This document shows, in pieces, positions 1 through 6,006 of a DNA stretch of 20,036 nt. This stretch comes from Lewinellaceae bacterium (GTDB taxonomy: Bacteria; Bacteroidota; Bacteroidia; Chitinophagales; Saprospiraceae). Numbering within the stretch: the stretch's first letter is position 1; each line of letters starts with the position of its first letter. The position numbers and the translations under genes were made by a program. The notes under the pieces were generated by a model. It had not been told where the DNA came from, searched no databases, and saw only the letters and a program-made list of their open reading frames with translations. The DNA is taken from the NCBI GenBank assembly GCA_016712415.1, contig JADJRC010000017.1, forward strand, positions 1 through 20,036, in the 5' to 3' direction.

Positions 1-51
1 GCAATAGAAATGGAAGGATAAAGATCGAAAATGAAGTACTGAGTGAAACAT
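1..51 (-). CDS. Possible start of the riboswitch-controlled gene (partial)
   Basis: Downstream of the TPP riboswitch, an ATG at 51-49 opens a frame of 17 codons that stays open to the left edge. The residues are hydrophobic and aromatic (MFHSVLHFRSLSFHF...), compatible with the start of a signal peptide. In Bacteroidota, TPP riboswitches often precede a thiamine TonB-dependent receptor, a PnuT-type transporter or thi biosynthesis genes, so one of these is expected here. Only 51 bases are visible and indels are frequent, so neither the start nor the function can be confirmed. Confidence 0.3.
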   Translation of the reverse strand, partial: MFHSVLHFRSLSFHFYC

Positions 52-96
52 CCACTCTTTGTAGGGCTTCGCAGGCGTAGTGATGCCACTACCTGT

Positions 97-180
97 CTCA
101 ATTCCCTCCCGGCATGACCCGGGCAGGCTCGATGGGTTTGATCTCAGGAACTTTATCGAAAAGTCCCACCCCCCAATGAG
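97..180 (-). promoter_or_regulatory. TPP (thiamine pyrophosphate, THI-box) riboswitch aptamer
   Basis: Read on the minus strand, the 84 nt carry the conserved TPP aptamer landmarks in order. These are a P1 5' arm (CTCATT, 180-175), the GGGG(G)TG segment, a P3 hairpin of 8 bp (GGGACTTT with AAAGTTCC around a 5-nt loop), the CTGAGA core (147-142), ACCC, a CATCGAGCCTG segment that corresponds to the usual GAACCTGA, a P5 hairpin of CCGGG arms around a TCATG-type loop, GGGAA, and the closing P1 arm AATTGAG (103-97). One extra G in the GGGG run is likely one of the indels common in this sequence. A hairpin follows at about 72-95 (CAGG/CCTG and TAGTG/CACTA around GCAT) and may be the expression platform. 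It has no clear U tract, so control of translation is as likely as termination. The controlled gene lies beyond the left edge. Confidence 0.9.
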
Positions 181-189
181 TTGACGGTA

Positions 190-221
190 CAAAGATCAGA
201 ATAATTCGGCGATAACGGAAA
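190..221 (-). promoter_or_regulatory. Candidate promoter of the riboswitch transcript
   Basis: Minus strand: TTTC (221-218), a 20-nt spacer, then GATCTTTG (197-190). This matches seven of eight positions of the Bacteroidota -7 box TAnnTTTG, with a near-consensus -33 box at normal distance. The -7 box overlaps the stop codon of the upstream kinase gene (198-196). Transcription would start near 184-186, only a few nucleotides before aptamer stem P1, which is where a riboswitch promoter should act. This is a motif match only. Confidence 0.4.
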
Positions 222-748
222 GCGCCTGCTGCAATCGTGTGCCCGGATCGCCCTGCATGACAGTAAAACGGGCATTATTGTCGCGCAGCAGTTGTTTATA
301 CATGCCAAACAGCACATCGCGCCCTCCGGCGCTCGCGCAACGGATCGGGCTGCCAGGAAAGTCGGGAGCGCAGAGCAGGTAGAGGTCTGCCTGCTGCGGT
401 ATACCATAACCTTCCTGCCAGAGAAAATCGCTGTCGACGCCAAAACGGTACTGTTCCCAAACCTGCAACACCGTCCAGTCCGTGTCGCATATCAACAGGT
501 TCTGCCGGGCCTGCTCCGGGCAATCTTGCAGCATACCACGACTCCCATGCTTTTTGTCCGCGCCCGATCGGCCGGAGGTCGGCGTGTACATAAGGCCGGC
601 TCCAGGTGCGCTACATAATATCGGGCAAATTCCGGGGCGCAAATCGCGTTCAAAGCCGCAGCCAGCGCCGCCTCGCCAGGAAGCGTTTTTCCGGATGACT
701 CTGGGACCTGGTGACAACGATTTTCAAATGTAGTTGTTCTTTTCCCAT
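196..748 (-). CDS. NadR-like P-loop nucleoside/vitamin kinase (AAA_28 family), frameshifted
   Basis: The translation is broken into frames but reads coherently. It begins MGKEQLHLKIVVT, followed by a Walker A of the form (G)PESSGKT near residues 14-22, then the PEFARYY motif typical of the NadR ribosylnicotinamide-kinase domain. After it come LLICDTDW (Walker B region), YLLCAPDFPWQPDPLRE, and a C-terminus ending in VIAELF. The total of about 184 codons equals a stand-alone kinase domain with no adenylyltransferase domain. Frame changes are needed near 712, 600, 350 and 325, and both sides stay family-like, so I read them as sequence errors. The family phosphorylates nicotinamide riboside or related substrates with ATP in the cytoplasm. 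Here the gene sits immediately upstream of a TPP riboswitch, which raises thiamine as an alternative substrate (inference). The ATG at 748 was chosen because it gives the normal distance to the Walker A motif. Confidence 0.8.
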
Positions 749-772
749 TATCAGGATGAATAGGTATTTTTG
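741..772 (+). promoter_or_regulatory. Candidate promoter of the hypothetical-era operon
   Basis: TTTC (741-744), a 20-nt spacer, then a perfect TAnnTTTG box, TATTTTTG (765-772). The predicted start near 778 leaves a leader of about 14 nt before the ATG at 792. The region lies in the 43-bp gap between the divergent kinase gene and this operon, and its -33 element overlaps the kinase start codon. The spacing is the same as in the candidate promoter at 190-221. Motif match only. Confidence 0.5.
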
Positions 773-791
773 CGCTGCAAATAACCGGTAT

Positions 792-1377
792 ATGCACAAT
801 ATCGAACCGTATTTTCGCTGGCAAGACCTCTATGAGGCTTCTGAAGACGCGCAATCGCCGTTTTTTCGGCCGGAAATACAGTGAGTTTCACTACACGCAC
901 CGGTTGTACATTCTACCTGCATCCGCAGTGGGATGCGTTCGGTTCATCTACCCTGTACGGGAAAATACTGTTTGTCGATTATGACGAGGGTTTTGCGTTG
1001 ATCGAACCCATCGGTGAATGGAACGATACGCTGCACAACGACATCATGTTCCTGAAGCGAAACGTGGTAGACCCGTTATACCGCCAGGGAATTAACAAGT
1101 TTGTGCTGTTCTGTGAAAATGTGCTCAATTTTCATGCTTCCGGCGATGATGATTACTATGCAGAATGGGCTGAAGAGGTGCATGAAGAAGGCGGATGGAT
1201 TGCACTGCTGAATATCCGCCAGCATATCAACGACGAAATGCACGATGCCCGCCTCTATCAATACCTGCATTTCGGAGAGGAATACAACGACATCAACTGG
1301 CAGACCCAAAACCCCTTATGGTGTTCCAGATCATTGATGCCATGGTAACCGGGCGTTCGCACCGTCTTACCGGCTAA
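792..1377 (+). CDS. Conserved Bacteroidota hypothetical protein, frameshifted
   Basis: About 195 residues starting MHNIEPYFRWQDLYEASED. The middle contains motifs such as HPQWD, FGSSTLY, EWNDTLHNDIMFLKR and NKFVLFCENVLNFH, and the C-terminus is reached through a second frame ending VTGRSHRLTG. It is rich in acidic and aromatic residues, with no signal peptide and no membrane segment, so it is probably cytoplasmic. I recognise the sequence type as a conserved Bacteroidota protein of unknown function but cannot assign an activity. Frameshifts are needed near 870-915 and near 1310. The TAA stop at 1375-1377 overlaps an ATG (1377-1379) in the era frame, so this gene and era are almost certainly one transcription unit. 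Confidence 0.75.
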
Positions 1378-1397
1378 TGCCGCAAAACAGATTTACC

Positions 1398-2291
1398 ATG
1401 TCATTTAAATCCGGTTTTGTCAATATTATTGGTCGCCCGGAATGCGGGAAAAATCGACCCTGATGAATACATTGGGGAGAGCGGATGAGTATTATCACCC
1501 ACAAACCGCAAAACCACGCCACCGGATCATCGGTATTCTGAGTGGGGAAGATTTTCAGATCGTGTTTTCGGATACTCCTGATACGTAAAAATCCGTCGTA
1601 TAAAATGCATGAGGCCATGAATCGCTTCATTGAGGGAACCTCGACGATGCAGACCTTATGTTATTTGTATTCGACCTTACAGAAGAACTGGAAGACGACA
1701 ATCCGGTGATCGGCATGCTGAACAAATCCGGAGGCGCCGGTGCTGCTGGTGCTGAACAAGCGCGACCTGGTTGCGGAACAGCGCGCACAGGATGTAGTGG
1801 GCTGGTGGAAAAAGCGGATTCCCATTGCAGATTCAGTTGTAATCTCCGCCCTGAAGCGGGAAGAGACGCAGGGACTGCTCGATAAAATATTGGGCTATCT
1901 GCCTGAGGGTCAGGCCTTTTATCCTGTGGATCAGTTTTTGACCGACCGCCCGGAGCGCTTTTTGTCGGCGAGATCATACGGGAAAAATACTGCTGCTGTA
2001 TTCCGACGAAACCCTTACTCCAGCGAAGTTAGTATTGATGATTTTAAGGAAACCACGACCAAAACCGGGGAACCGATCGCCAGGATTAGTGCGACTGTTT
2101 TTGTCATGCGCGAAACACAGAAAGCCATCATTTTGGGAAAAGGCGGCAGCGCGATAAAAAACTGGGCTCCTATGCGCGTGCAGACATAGAGCGGTTTATA
2201 CAAATGAAAGTGTTCCTGGAAATAACGGTTAAGGTGCGCGATAACTGGAGAGACGACGAACGATCGCTGCAGCGTTTTGGGTATAAAATAA
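1398..2291 (+). CDS. era: GTPase Era, frameshifted by sequence errors
   Basis: Era is a ribosome-associated GTPase that binds the 3' end of 16S rRNA during 30S assembly. The reconstructed protein of about 298 residues starts MSFKSGFVNIIG. It has a P-loop of form GRPECGKST (G1), SIITHKPQTTRHR (switch I, G2), a DTPG motif with one lost base (G3), NKRD (G4) and SALK (G5). A C-terminal KH domain follows, with ILGKGGSAIK, ARADIERF and the ending DNWRDDERSLQRFGYK. Frame changes are needed at about 1452, 1585, 1640, 1735, 1935, 1965-2010 and 2160. The stop is inferred as a TAA at 2289-2291 after removing one extra A in an A run; uncorrected, the frame reads on to 2551. An alternative start at 1377 would add seven residues. 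I prefer 1398 because it matches the usual Era N-terminus. Confidence 0.93.
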
Positions 2292-2293
2292 AA

Positions 2294-2321
2294 GACGGCA
2301 GGATGTTAACATCCCACCGTC
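2294..2321. terminator. Palindromic hairpin after era
   Basis: Arms GACGG-CA-GGATGTT and AACATCC-CA-CCGTC pair at 12 of 14 positions, with the palindrome GTTAAC at the centre. On the plus strand, downstream of era, no U tract follows. On the minus strand the hairpin is followed by CTTTTATTTTA, a fair U-rich tract. It may therefore stop antisense transcription from the small-RNA side as well as, or instead of, ending the era mRNA. Confidence 0.5.
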
Positions 2322-2459
2322 AGAAATATAACCCCAAAAAACCTAATGCAAATCTACGGCGCCTTCTGTCAATTTTCAAAGTGTTTCCCGGAAAATTTTA
2401 TTTTTTTGCTCAAACAGGCAAAAGTCGTACGTATCAAATTCAAGTATCCAACGCAAGGC
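2322..2459. other. Non-coding stretch between era hairpin and small-RNA terminator
   Basis: This AT-rich 138-bp stretch is part of the 487-bp gap between era and pyrC. I see no credible coding frame. On the minus strand a weak -7-like box (GACTTTTG) occurs near 2424-2431, but nothing around it is strong enough to call a gene. Confidence 0.4.
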
Positions 2460-2491
2460 AAAAAAAAATCCCCCTCCGTGCTTTCACGGAG
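2460..2491 (-). terminator. Intrinsic terminator (minus strand)
   Basis: A perfect 7-bp stem, CTCCGTG/CACGGAG (2474-2480 with 2485-2491, 4-nt loop), is followed on the minus strand by GGGGA and then a run of nine T (2468-2460). On the plus strand there is no U tract, so the direction is clear. Confidence 0.75.
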
Positions 2492-2575
2492 AAGGACATC
2501 ATCAAAACACGCTTCATTTATCTTGATCTTAACACCTCGGAAAAGAGGTAAAGAAGATTCTATACATCATTTTAT
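2460..2575 (-). ncRNA. Candidate small RNA with own promoter and intrinsic terminator
   Basis: On the minus strand a Bacteroidota-type promoter (2581-2612) would start a transcript near 2575. About 115 nt further it ends in a strong intrinsic terminator, CTCCGTG-AAAG-CACGGAG followed by GGGGA and nine T. The internal part folds into a second stem: ATCTT with AAGAT and ACCTC with GAGGT, separated by a small asymmetric internal loop and closed by a TTTTCC loop (plus coordinates 2526-2558). Reading frames inside are tiny (for example 13 codons from an ATG ATG at about 2570) and unconvincing. The RNA would diverge from pyrC and converge on era. I do not recognise a family. It could also be a leader peptide or an antisense regulator. 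Confidence 0.55.
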
Positions 2576-2580
2576 ACCCA

Positions 2581-2612
2581 CAAATATAGGCATGCTTTTG
2601 TCTACTTTTCAA
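2581..2612 (-). promoter_or_regulatory. Promoter for the candidate small RNA
   Basis: Minus strand: TTG (2612-2610), a 21-nt spacer, then TATATTTG (2588-2581), a perfect TAnnTTTG -7 box. The spacer lies inside the 17-23 nt range described for Bacteroidota primary-sigma promoters. No coding gene lies downstream on this strand before the terminator, which supports an RNA gene. Confidence 0.55.
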
Positions 2613-2751
2613 TATTTTTTGAATAAAAAGTAACGTATATTTTTTATCGCAATTTGAAACGGCCTGGTTTCCACATCCTGATATGCGCGCGTTGATGCTT
2701 TGTTAGCCATTTGATGCGCTGTTGCCAGGCCCGAAAAAGCAGACCGGTTCG

Positions 2752-2759
2752 TATATTAG
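2752..2759 (+). promoter_or_regulatory. Candidate -7 box of pyrC
   Basis: TATATTAG matches seven of eight positions of TAnnTTTG and lies 19 nt before the pyrC ATG. A TTG at the expected -33 distance is not visible; the nearest is 27 nt upstream. Weak support. Confidence 0.3.
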
Positions 2760-2778
2760 CGCCAATCTTGTTATCCAT

Positions 2779-4112
2779 ATGACATCAATACTCATCCGAA
2801 ATGCCCGTGTCGTCAACCGCGGCGCGATAAAAGAAGCCGATATTCTTATAAAAAAGGGGCGGATCGCGAAAATAGCCGGCGCCATTACGGCTGATGCCGA
2901 CATAGCGATCGATGCAACGGGCCATTATGTTATCCCAGGGATAATAGACGACCAGGTGCATTTTCGGGAGCCCGGCCTTACCCATAAAGCGACGATTGCG
3001 ACAGAAAGCAGGGCGGCGGTTGCCGGTGGCGTAACGTCTTTATGGAAATGCCGAATGTAAACCCGCCTTCTGTCACCGGGGAGTTGCTCGAAGCAAAATA
3101 CAGTATCGGCGCCCGGGATTCACTGGCCAACTATTCGTTTTACATGGGTACAACCAATGATAATCTTGAGGAAGTACTGCGCATTGACCCGAAGCGTATA
3201 TGTGGTATCAAGATTTTCATGGGCAGCAGCACCGGGAATATGCTGGTAGACGATGAAAAAACGCTGGAACGCCTGTTTGCAAATGCCGCCACACTTATCG
3301 CTACCCATTGTGAAGACGAAATGACTGTGCGCCGGAATCTCGAGCGCTACAAGGCAATGTATGGCGAACAACTTACGGCTGCGCACCATCCCCTGATCAG
3401 AAATGAGTTGCATGTTACGTGTCCTCTTTCGCTTGCGGTGGCTTTAGCCAAAAACACGGAACCCGTTTGCATATCCTGCATATCAGCACCCGCGACGAAC
3501 TGGAATTGTTTGATCCTGTTACACCGCTGTCTGAAAAAAAGATTACCGCCGAGGTTTGTGTACACCATCTGCGGTTTTGCTCCGACGATTATGCCGAATT
3601 GGGAAACAAGATCAAGTGCAACCCGGCCATCAAGGATGCCCGGCACAGGGACGCGCTTTTGCCGGCCCTGCTTGACGGTCATCTCGACGTAGTGGCGACC
3701 GACCATGCGCCGCATACCTAGGTTGAGAAAACGCAGCCATACCTGCAGGCGCCTGCCCGAATCCCGCTGGTGCAACATTCGTTGAACGTGATGCTGGAAT
3801 TCTACCACGCCGGCAAAATTTCACTGGAACAAATGGTGGAGAAAAATGTGCCACGCTCCTGCCATCGCTTTCCGGGTGCAGGATCGCGGCTTTATCGACG
3901 AGGGCTGTTGGGCTGATCTCGCTATCGTGGATATAAATCACGACTGGACCGTCAAGCCCGACAATATCCTGTACAAATGCGGGTGGTCGCCCTTTACGGA
4001 CCAATCATTCAGGGGCAAGGTGCTGAGCACAGTGGTAAGCGGACACCTTGCGTGGCATGAAGGTCGTTTCCGGGAGGACAGGATGGGTGAGCGGTTGTTG
4101 TTCGACCGCTAG
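2779..4112 (+). CDS. pyrC: Dihydroorotase (class I-like), with frameshifts and one in-frame TAG
   Basis: Catalyses the reversible cyclisation of carbamoyl-aspartate to dihydroorotate in pyrimidine synthesis, in the cytoplasm. About 444 codons, starting MTSILIRNARVVNRG. Visible family signatures in order are IPGIIDDQVHFREPGLTHK, EMPNVNPPS, GIKIFMGSSTGNM, ATHCEDE (metal His), LHILHIST (metal His), KCNPAIK, VATDHAPHT (catalytic Asp) and the C-terminal GCWADLAIVD region. The usual HxH metal motif reads QVH. I believe this is the common form in the Bacteroidota branch, but it departs from the textbook motif. Frame changes are needed at about 3040, 3450 and 3847. A TAG at 3719-3721 stands where the family usually has Trp (HTWEEK), probably a G-to-A error. 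No Shine-Dalgarno sequence precedes the ATG. The stop lies 2 bp from that of the convergent membrane gene. Confidence 0.93.
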
Positions 4113-4114
4113 CA

Positions 4115-4755
4115 TTACTTCCGGTCGACCCACCAGGCCCAAACCACGAAAAGCCATTGCAACTGGCCAGCCCAGGCAATTGCTTCAACACCGGGTGGCG
4201 GCGGACCAAATATATTGGTCAGGTAAATGCCGTACAGAAAAACTATCAGCGCCCAAAAACTGTATTTGGCTGCATTACTGCGCGGTCTTGCTGCTCCCAG
4301 ATACAGGTATATTCCTCCTGCGAATAACAGGGTTTCCAGCACCAGCGTACCCAATTTGGAATGCCATAACCCCAGGCCCAGCAAAGGAGAGGAGTCGCCC
4401 GGATACAGGGGCAGGTCAGGTATATGTACAATCAGGTCGAGTATCCAGTGGCTTAATACGCACAATCCGACGATAATCGCCGCCCGCTGGTCTTTTCGGG
4501 CAAGCCAGTACACCAAACCGATTGCGACTCCCCAACCGGCTGCCGCCAGCAGGCTGTGCGATATGGGGTAATGGACAAATCGAAGGGGGATGGGAGCAGC
4601 AGGGTCTGTCGTTATTTCCACCTGTTCCAAATTCAGGAGGAGCAGGGTGGGCCAAAGCAGGTCCAGAAACTGCACGGCAAAAAACAAGGTACCGAGGGAA
4701 ACACCTGGCGCGGCCTTTTAGCGGCAAGTCCGACGGCAAAATGTCCGATGAACAT
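4115..4755 (-). CDS. Multi-pass membrane protein, metal-dependent-hydrolase-like
   Basis: About 213 residues. It starts MFIGHFAVGLAAK and, after one missing A near 4725, continues APGVSLGTLFFAVQFLDLLWPTLLLL. It then has HYPISHSLL, an SHWILDLIVHIPDLPLYPG segment and GLGLWHS, with about six hydrophobic helices, and ends in WAWWVDRK. The His and Asp residues set in or next to helices (GHF, SHS, SHWILD, HIPD) recall the YdjM/DUF457-type group annotated as membrane-bound metal-dependent hydrolases. I recognise the sequence type as a conserved bacterial membrane protein, but the activity is unproven. It lies 56 bp downstream of the endonuclease gene on the same strand and ends tail-to-tail with pyrC with no visible terminator between them. 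Confidence 0.75.
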
Positions 4756-4811
4756 ATTCAGAAAGGGTTGAACAGTGCGCGAATGTTTATATCAAAAAGA
4801 TGCGTCGTATG

Positions 4812-5761
4812 TTATGACAGTACAATGCCTTCCAGGTCGAAATCAATGGAATTTGGACCAAAACTTTCCAGTTCAACCTGTTTCAGCACCATTTTAACCG
4901 AGCGGGAATCTTTATAGGGTCTTTTGCATGCGAAAAGGTCAGTCCTGTGAGTTGCTCAATGAGGTTGATATTGACCTGATAGGTTGCGGCGTCATCGTAA
5001 TCATCGAACAGCTTTTGGTTTGACGACAACCGCTTCCAGTTCTTCTTCTTTCTCGCGGACGATGTTGTTCTTGAACAGCAGTTTTTTTTGTCCCATCAGA
5101 AAGCCTACCCTGTTGAGGGTCTGGTCGTCGTTTGTAAAATAGACAACTTTCCAAAACAGGGTCGGTATCTGGACCTGCTCTCCCTTGACCGGGGTTACGA
5201 ACACCGGATCGTTTTCGGACAGTACCGGGCCGGTGAAAACATTGATTTTGAGTTTGTTTTGGGAAGATTCCTTTTTCAGGATATAATCTTCCAGACTTCG
5301 CCACTCCTTCCGGTTCAGGTCGCCCACCTGAGGGGCGCAATTGGAGAAATAGAAGGTGGAGCGGGCCGCTTCTGTAGCCTGATCCAGGTTTTCGCCCCAT
5401 TGTGGGTCCTCCCCGTTTTACCATGTGGCGCTTTATCGAATTCGCTGCCGCTTGCCGAATACAGGTCATTGCCCCATTGGTACTCGCCCGCGCGCGGGTC
5501 AACCGACCACCTGTCGCTGCCGCCAAACAAGTCTGTTCTGGTTATTTCCTGAAATTTTTTGCCGTCGATATTGACGGCTGCGTAGAGCGGCAGTTTGCGT
5601 AACTTGCTCAGGGCAACACTGAAATGCGGATAGGTAAGCAGTGCCTTCTCTTCACCCTTTACCGGAGCGGGCTCGTGGTGTTTTTCAGATCCCAAAACAG
5701 GGAGGTCAACCTTAAGGTTCTTTCCTATAAATGTTGGCTGATAGCCGTTTTCAGATGCCAT
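4812..5761 (-). CDS. DNA/RNA non-specific endonuclease (NUC1 family), frameshifted
   Basis: A predicted beta-beta-alpha-metal nuclease of about 316 residues that cuts DNA and RNA with a Mg2+-dependent catalytic His. The N-terminus is MASENGYQPTFIGKNLKV. The family core follows: YPHFSVALSK, AAVNIDG, FGGSDRWSVDPR, the catalytic DRGH-type motif as FDKGHM (one extra base, near 5428-5436), KREDPQWGE, FYFSNCAPQ (metal-binding Asn), LNRKEWRSLEDYIL, INVFTGPVL and IPTLFWKVVYF. A C-terminal tail ends in DFDLEGIVLS. Frames change near 5430, 5325-5345, 5005 and 4915. No signal peptide is visible, so the protein may be cytoplasmic or use a non-Sec route, and no obvious inhibitor gene is next to it. The ATG at 5761 was chosen over an in-frame TTG at 5782. 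Confidence 0.87.
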
Positions 5762-5779
5762 CGTTTTCGGTTTTAAATG

Positions 5780-5787
5780 CAAACTTA
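5780..5787 (-). promoter_or_regulatory. Candidate -7 box of the endonuclease gene
   Basis: TAAGTTTG on the minus strand is a perfect TAnnTTTG match, 18 nt before the chosen ATG. It predicts a very short leader. No clear -33 TTG lies at 17-23 nt; TTG occurs 12 and 25 nt upstream. Confidence 0.4.
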
Positions 5788-5831
5788 ATTATTTACACAC
5801 AACCGAATCGCTCAATAGTGATATATTTCAA

Positions 5832-5867
5832 GGTGAAAACCGACGTCGGCACTGTTGCCGACGCCGG
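5832..5867 (-). terminator. Intrinsic terminator downstream of the metallopeptidase gene
   Basis: A GC-rich hairpin: CGTCGGCA (5844-5851) with TGCCGACG (5856-5863) around CTGT, extended by CCG/CGG after one A/C mismatch. On the minus strand it is followed by TTTTCACCTTG. It lies about 140 nt after the metallopeptidase stop and before the endonuclease promoter, so it separates these two transcription units. Confidence 0.65.
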
Positions 5868-6006
5868 TGTATGATGAAAAGCAGGTAATCTATTTTGGGT
5901 TACGTTTCACGTAGAGTGACCGGATAAATTCCAGTTTGAATGGTACAAAGTTCTGGCCGGTGGCAGAAAAAAATAACTACACTTTTTGCTGTTTTCCCAG
6001 AATCAC

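Noticed and set aside
2204..2633. Plus-strand open frames after era, up to 115 codons
   Set aside because: The first is the era C-terminus running on after an indel at its stop; the rest are Lys/Phe-rich translations of AT-rich non-coding DNA that overlap the hairpins.
1..4112. Reading the broken kinase, era and pyrC genes as pseudogenes
   Set aside because: Essential genes are equally broken, and the protein stays conserved on both sides of each break, so sequence error is the simpler explanation.
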